Positions 17,402 to 24,860 of a DNA stretch of 35,399 nt are shown here, in pieces (the stretch's first letter is position 1; each line of letters starts with the position of its first letter). The position numbers were made by a program, and so were the translations under genes. Under the pieces are notes generated by a model. It had not been told where the DNA came from and made no database searches. It was given only the letters and a program-made list of their open reading frames with translations. Location: assembly GCA_964563585.1 (NCBI GenBank), contig CAZLXG010000019.1:1-35399 (forward strand), written 5' to 3'. This stretch comes from CAZLXG01 sp964563585 (GTDB lineage: Bacteria > Bacteroidota > Bacteroidia > Flavobacteriales > Flavobacteriaceae).

Positions 17402-17521
17402 TGCGTTTGCGTTAGGGATTGGATGCGGCATCCTTTTTAAAAAATAGATGCCACGTAGTTTACTCCTCGCAATGACGTTTTAAAAAGATATAGCGGAAAG
17501 CCCAACCCTTGTGGTAACGCC
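17402..17521. ncRNA. Large inverted structure, probable flavobacterial structured RNA or element
   Basis: The ends pair: GCGTTA (17409-17414) with TAACGC (17515-17520) and GGGATTGG (17415-17422) with CCAACCC (17502-17508, one A bulged, TTGTGG as an internal loop). After an internal loop holding ATGCGGCAT on one side and TAGCGGAAAG on the other comes a second perfect stem, CTTTTTAAAA (17433-17442) with TTTTAAAAAG (17478-17487). I recall sequences with the same ends (GCGTTAGGGATTG and CCCTTGTGGTAACGCC) between genes of many flavobacteria. It might match the Rfam family Flavo-1, but I cannot verify that. Strand is unknown: on the minus strand it ends about 30 bases before umuD. Confidence 0.55.
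17447..17476 (+). repeat. Dispersed CTCGCAATGAC repeat, copy 1 (inside the structured element's loop)
   Basis: GATGCCACGTAG followed by CTCCTCGCAATGAC, similar to the copy at 24829-24860 (shared CTCGCAATGAC and TTGC/TGCC start). Copies in this family typically form a small ATTGC/GCAAT hairpin. Here it occupies the terminal loop of the 17402-17521 structure. Confidence 0.5.
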
Positions 17522-17589
17522 CAAATAAAATTATTTATTTTGTTTAAATGTAACTTTAATTTATGGAATTTCCACCTGCACAGGAATTT

Positions 17590-17912
17590 ATTTTACAGTT
17601 ATAATATCGTTTATATTTATTGTATACCTTGGAGAGAAGACACCCTTTTACGGCTTCGTTACTAATAGTTAACGAATAATTAGTTGGAAATGACAAGCTA
17701 ACTATTTTACTTGTGCGATATTGTTTTATATCTTTTGCCTGTTGTTACTTAACATTACAATGATAATGTGACAGCTAGAATTTTGTTTACGCAACGTTTT
17801 TGGCACAACTTGTTGCAAAAATTGATATGCGCTCTTTTATGTTATTGAGGTCTGAAAATGTATGCTCAAAACTTCGTGTTGTGGCAATTACCTTTTTAGT
17901 TTTTTCATCTTC
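17590..17912 (-). pseudogene. umuC: Degenerate 3' part of umuC
   Basis: Reading the minus strand in three successive frames gives unmistakable UmuC C-terminal pieces in the right order: KKVIATTRSFEHTFSDLNNI then RISIFATSCA (frame ends at TAA 17787-17789); after a shift, LRKQNSSCHIIIVMLSNNRQK (about 17730-17798, written here as LRKQNSSCH and IIIVML); after another shift, QYRTSKIVSLSFPTN and EAVKG (about 17650-17726). Intact UmuC has these as TTRSFE, SCAEKLRKQ, and QY..S..V.L.FPTN. The catalytic polymerase half is absent and there are at least two frameshifts, so no polymerase can be made. It lies directly downstream of the HTH gene and upstream of intact umuD, the reverse of the usual umuD-umuC order, pointing to a rearrangement. 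Confidence 0.85.
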
Positions 17913-17942
17913 ATTTTTTGTTCTAGAAATGCTTTATTAATT

Positions 17943-18140
17943 TCAGTCTTCAACATATTCTAAAACATCACTTGGTTGATAATCTAAAACTATACAAATA
18001 GCTTCTAAAGCAGAAAAACGAACTGCCTTAGCTTTACCCGATTTTAAAATGTACATATTTGTGATTGTTATACCTATAATTTCAGCCAAATCTCTACTTT
18101 CCATTTGGTGTTTTACAAGCATTTTATCTAAATTAAACAA
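17943..18140 (-). CDS. YozG-like HTH (Cro/C1) regulator, probably frameshifted at the 5' end
   Basis: A 65-residue single-domain DNA-binding protein of the HTH_26 (YozG-like) family: DKMLVKHQMESRDLAEIIGI, recognition helix near TITNMYILK, then RFSALEAICIVLDYQPSDVL. The open frame begins at TTG 18140 (FNLDK); the first in-frame ATG is at 18122. Family members usually begin M-x-I-I-V-N-L-D. Here ATG 18150 reads MPIIV and then hits TAA, while removal of one T from the GTTTAA run would join it to NLDKML. So a single-base insertion (mutation or sequencing error) probably broke the gene. The usual CQPGD is YQPSD. Directly upstream is the remnant of a DUF2975 gene, the customary partner. Confidence 0.7.
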   Translation of the reverse strand: MFNLDKMLVKHQMESRDLAEIIGITITNMYILKSGKAKAVRFSALEAICIVLDYQPSDVLEYVED

Positions 18141-18152
18141 TTATTGGCATAG

Positions 18153-18296
18153 TTATATTGTTAATTTGTTTTCTTGTTGCACTTGAAATCTTTGTTTGAA
18201 ATTATTGGTATAATCAATGCAAAAATAATTGATAAAAGAGTTGGAACTGAAAGAAAAAAAACTTCAAGAAAACAGATTTAATGTAAAACCCATTTT
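18153..18296 (-). pseudogene. Remnant of a DUF2975 membrane protein gene (3' end)
   Basis: Minus-strand translation ends FKQRFQVQQENKLTI followed by TAA at 18153-18155, two bases before the HTH ATG at 18150. DUF2975 proteins characteristically end in a helix and then a Q-x-x-E-N-x-L-T-I/V tail, and pair with a YozG-like regulator. Upstream, in another frame, is a membrane-like helix LSVPTLLSIIFALIIPI, so there is at least one frameshift, and further upstream the similarity fades (MGFTLNLF at about 18270-18293). No full-length frame exists. The family call rests on the tail and the neighbour. Confidence 0.6.
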
Positions 18297-18386
18297 ATCT
18301 CCAACAATCCCAAAAGCTGAAGAATGTTTTTGTTTACATAGCTATAAATCAGAGAAAAAAAATAGCAAAGTTTTACAGTTGTTAGC

Positions 18387-18394
18387 TACATTTG
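18387..18394 (+). promoter_or_regulatory. -7 box for the DUF2007 gene (near-leaderless)
   Basis: TACATTTG matches TAnnTTTG exactly and ends only 7 bases before the ATG at 18402, so the transcript should start at or within a few bases of the start codon. Confidence 0.6.
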
Positions 18395-18401
18395 TAAATA
18401 C

Positions 18402-18815
18402 ATGAGTAACACATTTAAAACCGTAGCAAGATTCACATATTCTAGTGAAGCACAAATTATTAAAGGTCGATTAGAATCTGAAGGTATAAAAGTATTCTTG
18501 TTTGATAATTTCACGATAGATACTGACCCTTTGGTAAGTAATGCCATTGGTGGTGTTAAACTAAGAGTTTTATCACATCAAGTTGAAGAAGCTGAAATTA
18601 TTTTAAAATCTATTAGTAAATACTCATCTGATAACGATGGAAATTTTATAAAATGCCCAAATTGTAATAGTGAAAAAATTGAATTATTTTCTACTATAAA
18701 AGATGCTAAATCATTTTTCGCATTTATTTTTGGGACCCTTTTTTCTGGTCTTCCATTTTACACAAGACATCAATATAAATGTAAAAATTGCAAAACAGAA
18801 TTCCCTTTAAAATAA
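18402..18815 (+). CDS. DUF2007 domain protein with C-terminal zinc ribbon
   Basis: A 137-residue cytoplasmic protein. Residues about 5-75 match DUF2007 (putative signal-transducing protein): FKTVARFTYSSEAQIIKGRLESEGI, then AIGGVKLRVLSHQVEEA. A C-terminal zinc ribbon follows, with CPNC about 89-92 and CKNC about 129-132; between them is a hydrophobic stretch (FFAFIFGTLFSGLPF) that may be a hairpin in the membrane. The function of DUF2007 proteins is not established. The gene diverges from the decayed DUF2975-HTH-umuC region and is the last gene before the assembly gap. Confidence 0.85.
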   Translation: MSNTFKTVARFTYSSEAQIIKGRLESEGIKVFLFDNFTIDTDPLVSNAIGGVKLRVLSHQVEEAEIILKSISKYSSDNDGNFIKCPNCNSEKIELFSTIKDAKSFFAFIFGTLFSGLPFYTRHQYKCKNCKTEFPLK

Positions 18816-18903
18816 ACGACTATGAGCTGTTACCTTGAAACCAATAAAAAGAAACAACATCAATAGCAACAATATAACAAACGTAATTTTATTTCAAATT
18901 GCG

Positions 18904-19003
18904 NNNNNNNNNNNNNNNNNNNNNNNNNNNNNNNNNNNNNNNNNNNNNNNNNNNNNNNNNNNNNNNNNNNNNNNNNNNNNNNNNNNNNNNNNNNNNNNNN
19001 NNN
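18904..19003. other. Assembly gap (100 N)
   Basis: Exactly 100 N, the usual placeholder for a gap of unknown length between contigs in one scaffold. Genes on either side may not be real neighbours, and something repetitive may lie within. The 88 bases before it (from 18816) hold no gene, nor do the 65 after it up to the promoter at 19069. Confidence 0.98.
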
Positions 19004-19068
19004 AAAAAACACCTTGAAATAGCATCAAATTAAAACAAAAAAAAGGTTTCGTATATTTATAATATTAA

Positions 19069-19076
19069 TACATTTG
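19069..19076 (+). promoter_or_regulatory. -7 box for the BtuB-like receptor
   Basis: TACATTTG, exact TAnnTTTG, 17 bases before the ATG at 19094. No good -33 match. Confidence 0.55.
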
Positions 19077-19093
19077 CGGCTAAGTTTTTAGGT

Positions 19094-20908
19094 ATGAGAA
19101 TTTTCAAAATATTAATTGCTTTTATTCTTTTTAGTCAAACAGTGCTTTCACAAGAAACCAAAAAAAAAGAACAATTAGACTCTATTACTATTACTTCAAG
19201 TAGAATTGATTTACCATTTAAAGAAAATTCTAGAACTATAACTATTATAAATTCAGAGCAAATAAAACAAAGTGCTTCAACTAATGTTGTAGAATTATTA
19301 CAACAGGTTGCGGGTATAGATATAAGACGCAGAGGAACTGCTGGCATGCAAGCCGATTTATATATAAGAGGCGGAAGTTTCGACCAAACTTTAATGCTTA
19401 TTGATGGTATAAAAGTTGAAGATTCGCAAACTGGACATCATACCATGAATATGGCTTTACCTATTGAGGTTATTGAGCGTATTGAAATTATTAAAGGGCC
19501 TGCATCTCGTGTATTTGGACAAAATGCATTTACTGGTGCTATAAATATTGTAACAAAAAAGAATACTAAAAACTTAGTATCATTGAGCTTACAAATAGGT
19601 TCTTATAACCAAAAAAATGCTAATGTTACGGTAAGTAGTAATCTTGAAAAATCGTCACATATAATACATTTTTCTAGAAATACTTCTGATGGGTATAGGC
19701 ATAATACTGATTATGATAATCAAAATTATTTTATAAAAAGCAGTTTCAATAAAAATCATATGCCTATTGATATGATTGCTTCTTTTTCTGAACGTAAGTT
19801 TGGTGCAAATGGTTTTTACGCAAGTCCTACAGCTATAAATCAATATGAAGAAACACAAGCAAGTTTAATTGGGTTTTCATCAAAAATTGAAAAAGAAAAT
19901 CTTACTATAAAGCCAAAAATTTATTGGAAAAGAAATCAAGATGAATATGTTTTTGTTCGTGAAGACCCTTCAATCTACAGAAATTTACATCAAACTAATA
20001 AAGTTGGTGCAGAATTAAACTTTGCTTACACTTCTAATATAGGAACAACTGGTTTTGGTATAGATTTAGCCAAAATTTACTTATCTAGCAATAATTTAGG
20101 AAGTAGAAATCGTTTTATGGCAAATCTGTTTTTAGAGCATCGTTTTAAATTTTTAAGTAATAAGTTTGATGTTACACCAGGTGTTGCAGTAAACTATTTT
20201 TCAGATTTTAAATTTCATGCATTTCCTGGTATCGATTTAGGTTATCAAATAAATGACCGAGTAAAACTTTACGGAAACATAGGTTATACCTACAGAATAC
20301 CAACATATACCGATTTGTTTTATAGCGATCCAACAACATTGGGAGACGAAAATTTAAGCCCAGAAGAAGCCATTGCAGAAGAAATAGGATTGAAATTTTA
20401 TAGTATAAATTTTAATGCTTCAGTTGCATTTTTTAACAGAGATGCTGATAAATTAATTGATTATGTAAAAGAAAATGAAGCCGATTTGTGGCAAGCTACA
20501 AACATTAGAAACCTCAACACAAAAGGGTTAGAAGCCAATGCTAATTATACTTTTAAATTAGGGGCTTTTAATCAAAAAATCAATTTAGGCTACACCTTTT
20601 TAGAAGATGATATTAAAAATTTAAATGTGAACTTTTCTAGATATTCTATTAACTCATTAAAACATCATTTTACAACCACTTTAAGAACACAATTGTTTAA
20701 AAACGTAACACAAACATTAGTTTACAAATATGCCGAAAGAAGTAACGGTGAAAGTTATGGTGTCTATGATGCTAGTGTGATTTTTACTCAAAATGCTTTT
20801 GAAATATCAATAATTGCAAATAATATTTTTAACAAAGAATATACTGAAACTAATTTAGTGCCTATGCCTAAAGGAAATGCACTATTTGGGTTTACTTATA
20901 ATTTCTAA
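19094..20908 (+). CDS. TonB-dependent receptor, BtuB-like
   Basis: A 604-residue outer-membrane receptor of the compact type: signal peptide 1-19 (ending TVLSQ), no carboxypeptidase-like extension, TonB-box-like DSITITSSR at about 29-37, plug with NVVELLQQVAGIDIRRRG, ADLYIRGGSFDQTLMLIDG and IEIIKGPASRVFGQNAFTGAINIV, and a barrel ending in the aromatic FGFTYNF. Size and plug resemble cobalamin receptor BtuB (about 600 residues), but the plug motifs are shared by many siderophore and cation receptors, and there are no vitamin B12 genes nearby. Substrate is unproven. A monocistronic unit with its own -7 box, followed by the cupin gene with a separate promoter. Confidence 0.9.
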   Translation: MRIFKILIAFILFSQTVLSQETKKKEQLDSITITSSRIDLPFKENSRTITIINSEQIKQSASTNVVELLQQVAGIDIRRRGTAGMQADLYIRGGSFDQTLMLIDGIKVEDSQTGHHTMNMALPIEVIERIEIIKGPASRVFGQNAFTGAINIVTKKNTKNLVSLSLQIGSYNQKNANVTVSSNLEKSSHIIHFSRNTSDGYRHNTDYDNQNYFIKSSFNKNHMPIDMIASFSERKFGANGFYASPTAINQYEETQASLIGFSSKIEKENLTIKPKIYWKRNQDEYVFVREDPSIYRNLHQTNKVGAELNFAYTSNIGTTGFGIDLAKIYLSSNNLGSRNRFMANLFLEHRFKFLSNKFDVTPGVAVNYFSDFKFHAFPGIDLGYQINDRVKLYGNIGYTYRIPTYTDLFYSDPTTLGDENLSPEEAIAEEIGLKFYSINFNASVAFFNRDADKLIDYVKENEADLWQATNIRNLNTKGLEANANYTFKLGAFNQKINLGYTFLEDDIKNLNVNFSRYSINSLKHHFTTTLRTQLFKNVTQTLVYKYAERSNGESYGVYDASVIFTQNAFEISIIANNIFNKEYTETNLVPMPKGNALFGFTYNF

Positions 20909-20956
20909 TAAAAACACATCTACATACAATATTATTTAAATTCAATCCTGTTTTCT

Positions 20957-20964
20957 TAACTTTG
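20957..20964 (+). promoter_or_regulatory. -7 box for the cupin-like gene
   Basis: TAACTTTG, an exact TAnnTTTG, 21 bases before the TTG start at 20986. Confidence 0.5.
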
Positions 20965-20985
20965 AGAAAATATCAATTTTAAATA

Positions 20986-21843
20986 TTGACACTAAATTTA
21001 CAAGATATACCGCGTGTAAAAACTATTACGAAAGCAGATTTTTTAAAACATTATTTTAAACCACAAAAGCCTGTGGTTATTGAGCGTTTTATTGAAGATT
21101 GGCCTGCTTATACTAAATGGAATTTAGACTACATGAAAGCGATTGCAGGCGATATTACTGTGTCACTTTACGACGATAGACCTGTTGATTATAGAGATGG
21201 TTTTAATGAGCCACATACAAAAATGAAAATGCATGAATATGTAGATTTGTTACAGCGTGAGCCTACTAAATATCGTATTTTTTTGTGGAATGCTATAAAG
21301 GAAATGCCTCAGCTACAAAAGGATTTTACGTTTCCAGATTTTGGATTACGGCTTATGAAGAAAATCCCGATGTTGTTTTTTGGCGGACGAGATTCTCACA
21401 CTTTTATGCATTTTGATATTGATTTAGCCAATATTTTTCATTTTCATTTTGAAGGTACTAAAGAGTGTATTCTGTTTGACCAGAATCAAAACGATTATTT
21501 ATATAAAATTCCACATTCGTTAATTACTAGAGAAGATATAGATTTTAATAATCCAAATTTTGAAAAATGGCCTTTACTTAAAAAAGCTAAAGGTTATAAA
21601 ACCACTTTAAATCATGGTGAAGTTTTATATATGCCAGAAGGTTATTGGCATTATATGCGTTACATAACGCCTGGATTTTCTTTAAGCTTACGTGCTATTG
21701 CTAGAAACCCTAAAAATTTTGGCAAAGCCTTATACAATGTCTTTATTATGCGTAATTATGATAACTTAATGCGACGTATTAAAGGTCAAAAATGGATTGA
21801 TTGGAAGAATAAACAGGCTATTATTAGTGCGAATAATAAGTGA
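20986..21843 (+). CDS. Cupin-like / JmjC-type Fe(II)-2-oxoglutarate oxygenase family protein
   Basis: A 285-residue cytoplasmic protein of the cupin_8/JmjC family. The metal-binding facial triad is present: His142 and Asp144 in HTFMHFDIDLANIFHFHF and His222 in GEVLYMPEGYWHY. Typical N-terminal motifs: KPVVIERFIEDWPA (28-41), then LYDDRP. Relatives hydroxylate proteins or small molecules; the substrate here is unknown. Translation starts at TTG 20986: there is no ATG before residue 50, and residues 2-12 (TLNLQDIPRVK) fit the family's start. Its stop is a single base from the recX stop on the other strand, so no terminator fits between them. Confidence 0.85.
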   Translation: MTLNLQDIPRVKTITKADFLKHYFKPQKPVVIERFIEDWPAYTKWNLDYMKAIAGDITVSLYDDRPVDYRDGFNEPHTKMKMHEYVDLLQREPTKYRIFLWNAIKEMPQLQKDFTFPDFGLRLMKKIPMLFFGGRDSHTFMHFDIDLANIFHFHFEGTKECILFDQNQNDYLYKIPHSLITREDIDFNNPNFEKWPLLKKAKGYKTTLNHGEVLYMPEGYWHYMRYITPGFSLSLRAIARNPKNFGKALYNVFIMRNYDNLMRRIKGQKWIDWKNKQAIISANNK

Positions 21844-21844
21844 A

Positions 21845-22318
21845 TTATTTAATTAACTCGTTAGCTTTTTTGTACACCAAGTGCGATTCCCACCCGCGGT
21901 ATAATAAATAGTCGATCAATTTTTTTCTTTTCTTAAACTTGTTGTTTTCTTTGATGGAATTCGCTTTTTTTTCGGCTAAATCATTGAAAACCTCGTTGTA
22001 CTCCTCAATTTCTATTTCCGCAAGTGCTTGATTTATATTAACTTTGCCTATGTCTTTTTTCTTAAGTTCATAAGTTAAACGGCGTCGGCCCCAAGCCTTA
22101 ATTCTAAACTTACCACTTACAAATGTTTTGGCAAAACGTTCTTCATTAAGAAAGTTATGTTGCAAAAGATGCACTATGATAATATCGATAGCTTCGGGTA
22201 TCATACGCATATCTTTTAGCTTTCTATTAACCTCTTGATGACAACGTTCTTGATACGCACAATAATGCTCCAATTTTTTGGTAGCTTCTTGTACTGTATA
22301 TGTTTTTTTTGAATACAT
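21845..22318 (-). CDS. recX: Regulatory protein RecX
   Basis: RecX binds and restrains RecA filaments. The 157-residue protein shows the family's three helical repeats: TKKLEHYCAYQERCHQEVNRKL (first), VHLLQHNFLNEERFAKTFVSGKFRIKAWGRRRLTYEL region (the diagnostic F.NEERFA...V..K....G..R...EL motif) and KKRKKLIDYLLYRGW (third). ATG at 22318 is preceded by a -7 box only 7 bases away. recA is not in the window; recX as a separate gene is usual in Bacteroidota. Convergent with the cupin gene, one base between the stops. Confidence 0.93.
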   Translation of the reverse strand: MYSKKTYTVQEATKKLEHYCAYQERCHQEVNRKLKDMRMIPEAIDIIIVHLLQHNFLNEERFAKTFVSGKFRIKAWGRRRLTYELKKKDIGKVNINQALAEIEIEEYNEVFNDLAEKKANSIKENNKFKKRKKLIDYLLYRGWESHLVYKKANELIK

Positions 22319-22325
22319 GGTTTTT

Positions 22326-22333
22326 CAAAAATA
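22326..22333 (-). promoter_or_regulatory. -7 box for recX (near-leaderless)
   Basis: On the minus strand TATTTTTG, an exact TAnnTTTG, ending 7 bases before the recX ATG (22318), so the mRNA leader should be only a few bases. A TTG lies further upstream (complement of 22350-22352). Confidence 0.5.
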
Positions 22334-22403
22334 ACAATAGATAATTTAACAATAAGAATAAAAATTTATAAAAGCCAAGTCTTAAAGTTTAAAACTTAAC
22401 ATT

Positions 22404-24782
22404 ATGAAAACAAAAATTACTTATATAATTATACTGCTTTTAACTACTAATTTTGGCTATGGGCAAACTATATTATCCGCTGGGGATATTGCAATAACTG
22501 GGTTTAATTCAGACAATCCAGATCAATTTACTTTTGTTTTATTGACTGATATTTTAAATACAACTCAAATAAAGTTTACTGACAATGGATGGCAATCTTC
22601 TGGTAGTTTTAGAAGTAATGAGGGTACTATAACTTGGTCAGCAACATCTGACATGACTTGTGGTACTGAGATTACAGTTACAGACAACTCTCCTTTTTCA
22701 ACATCTCATGGTACAGTTACTGATAGCGGAGCACTTCAATTGTCTGGTAGTGGAGATCAAATACTAGCATACCAAGGTTTAGATGTGACACCAACTTTTA
22801 TTTATGCAATTCATTTTGATACTACTGGCTGGGGTAATGCAACTAATCCAAATACAACTGCATTACCAACCGGCTTAACAAATGGAGTAGATGCAGTTGA
22901 TTTAGTTGAAATAGATAATGCAAACTATAATTGCGCTGTTACTAGTGGTTCTTCTTTAATTTTATCTGCGGTTTCTAACTCAACAAATTGGATATTAAAT
23001 AATAGTAGGATAGCAAGTATTGGTGGCTGTGGATTCACTTGTATTGCTTGCCCAACAACAACAACTTGGTCAGCAGGAGCATGGGACAATGGAGTACCTA
23101 TTATTGGTATAAATGCAGTTATTGCTGATAATTACAATACAAGTATAGATGGAAATTTTAGTGCTTGTTCTATTATTGTTAATACTGGTTTTAATTTAAC
23201 TGTTAATAATGGTGATTATATAGAAGTTGAAAACGATGTTACAGTTGACGGTCAATTATTTGTTGAAACTCAAGGAAATTTTGTGCAAAATAATAACTTT
23301 GGAAGTTTTACAGACAACTCTACAAATGGAGTACAAGTAACAAAAACTAAAATAATGACAAGAAAGTTTGCTTATACTTATTGGAGTTCCCCTGTTACTG
23401 GAGAAACTATTGAGCAAACATTTGGAAGCACCCCTGGAGATAGACGATTTTATTTTAATGCTACTAACTTTATTGATGTATTAGCAGAAATAGGAAATAC
23501 AAACACTTTCAACCCAGGTCAAGATGATATTGATGACGATGGTGACGATTGGCAAAGAGCTTCAGAAATCATGCAAACGGGAGTTGGATACACAACTACT
23601 GCTAGTGAATTTGGACCAGCTTTCCCTCGTAGTGAATCTTTTGTTTTTAGAGGTGCTTTTAACAATGGTGTAATACAACTACCTTTAATAAATAATAGTG
23701 GAGGTGTATATAACGATTGGAATTTTATTGGTAATCCATATCCTGGTGCGATTAGTGCAGACCAATTTTTTGCCACTAATACAGGTTTAGTTGATGCTGT
23801 TTATTTGTGGGATCAGGCAACACCAGAAAGTAATACAGCGGGAGGATCTCAAGGTTATAATTTTTCTGGTGATGATTATGCCATGGTAAATGGAATTATG
23901 GAGATTGCAGGAAGCTCTGGAAATAAACCAAATAGATTTATTGCATCTGGTCAAGGTTTTTTTGTTGAAGCTCTTATTGCTGGAAATATAACATTCAACA
24001 ATTCTATGCGTTCAATTACACATGATAATAGTCAGTTCTTTAAAACATCTAATTCAAAGAATAAAACGACTAGTGTTGCAAATAAATTATGGATTAATTT
24101 AACTTCTGATAATGGTATTTCTAATCAAATAGGTGTTGGTTATGTTGATGGAGCAACAAGTAATAATGATGGATCTTTTTACGACACAAAACGTATTTTG
24201 TCATCAGGCGGTGCAGCTATATTATATTCAATAATAAATGGTGATGATAGAAAGTTTGCGATTCAAGGAAAAGCACCAAGCGATTTAAATGAAAATGAAA
24301 TTATAAATTTAGGTTTTAAAACTTCTATTAATGTTGAAACTTTATATACACTATCAATTGCACAATTACAAGGTGATTTTTTAAATAGTAATACAGTTTA
24401 TTTAAAAGATAATTTACTTAATGAAATACATGATTTATCAGACTCTTACTATTCGTTTACATCTGAAGTTGGTGAGTTTAATAATCGTTTTGAAATAGCA
24501 TTTAATATGGGTGCGTTTTTATCAACTGATGATATACTTTTAAATAAAAATAATATTAGTATTATTGAATTAGAAAATGATAGAGTTCAATTTAAAACCA
24601 ATAGTAATTCAAATATTAAAACGATTACAATATTTGATTTATTAGGAAGACGTTTATATAATTTAAAAGGTAATAATAGTATTGAAACTTACACGCTTTC
24701 TAACTTAAGTAACACCGTTTTTATTGCTAAAATTGAACTTTCAAACGGAACAATTATAACAAAAAAAGCTATTAAAAAATAG
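22404..24782 (+). CDS. Large secreted protein with a type IX secretion sorting signal
   Basis: A 792-residue protein: signal peptide 1-20 (ending NFGYGQ), an N-terminal beta domain with ILSAGDIAITGFNSDNPDQF and TQIKFTDNGW motifs, a short Cys cluster CGFTCIAC about 210-217, a region of repeated beta strands (G8/pectate-lyase-like, about 220-300), then the KLWINLTSDNG...VGYVDGAT and VYLKDNLLNEIHDLSDSYY region and a C-terminal sorting domain (ITIFDLLGRRLYNL ... AKIELSNGTIITKKAIKK). The C-terminal part looks most like the type C T9SS signal, with type A the alternative. This means export through the type IX system and attachment or release outside the cell. No enzymatic motif seen. Single gene, own promoter not identified. 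Confidence 0.85.
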   Translation: MKTKITYIIILLLTTNFGYGQTILSAGDIAITGFNSDNPDQFTFVLLTDILNTTQIKFTDNGWQSSGSFRSNEGTITWSATSDMTCGTEITVTDNSPFSTSHGTVTDSGALQLSGSGDQILAYQGLDVTPTFIYAIHFDTTGWGNATNPNTTALPTGLTNGVDAVDLVEIDNANYNCAVTSGSSLILSAVSNSTNWILNNSRIASIGGCGFTCIACPTTTTWSAGAWDNGVPIIGINAVIADNYNTSIDGNFSACSIIVNTGFNLTVNNGDYIEVENDVTVDGQLFVETQGNFVQNNNFGSFTDNSTNGVQVTKTKIMTRKFAYTYWSSPVTGETIEQTFGSTPGDRRFYFNATNFIDVLAEIGNTNTFNPGQDDIDDDGDDWQRASEIMQTGVGYTTTASEFGPAFPRSESFVFRGAFNNGVIQLPLINNSGGVYNDWNFIGNPYPGAISADQFFATNTGLVDAVYLWDQATPESNTAGGSQGYNFSGDDYAMVNGIMEIAGSSGNKPNRFIASGQGFFVEALIAGNITFNNSMRSITHDNSQFFKTSNSKNKTTSVANKLWINLTSDNGISNQIGVGYVDGATSNNDGSFYDTKRILSSGGAAILYSIINGDDRKFAIQGKAPSDLNENEIINLGFKTSINVETLYTLSIAQLQGDFLNSNTVYLKDNLLNEIHDLSDSYYSFTSEVGEFNNRFEIAFNMGAFLSTDDILLNKNNISIIELENDRVQFKTNSNSNIKTITIFDLLGRRLYNLKGNNSIETYTLSNLSNTVFIAKIELSNGTIITKKAIKK

Positions 24783-24828
24783 TATATTTTCAGAGTTTAA
24801 CGAAGCTGTTTTTTATTAGATATTCTAT

Positions 24829-24860
24829 CATGCAAATTGCTTCGTTGCACTCGCAATGAC
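24829..24860 (+). repeat. Dispersed CTCGCAATGAC repeat, copy 2
   Basis: CATGCAAATTGCTTCGTTGC followed by ACTCGCAATGAC, with an ATTGC (24836-24840) / GCAAT (24853-24857) dyad. Similar to copy 1 at 17447-17476. It sits in the 78-base gap between two convergent genes and ends at the receptor stop. Confidence 0.55.

Noticed and set aside
17889..17956. Minus-strand 22-codon frame (ATG 17956) overlapping the end of the HTH gene
   Set aside because: Too short, ends quickly and is in another frame from the umuC remnant; it is a by-product of the A run at 17914-17919.
16938..18150. Prophage or integrated element as explanation for the S24 peptidase and HTH genes
   Set aside because: No integrase, phage structural gene, tRNA or attachment repeats; the peptidase has a UmuD-type N-terminus without a DNA-binding domain.
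18226..18405. Plus-strand open frame of about 58 codons from a TTG, whose TGA overlaps the ATG of the DUF2007 gene
   Set aside because: The overlap looks like coupling, but the frame is antisense to the DUF2975 remnant, holds the DUF2007 promoter, has only TTG starts and resembles no protein.
18835..19017. Open frame running through the N stretch
   Set aside because: It exists only because N codons are not stops.
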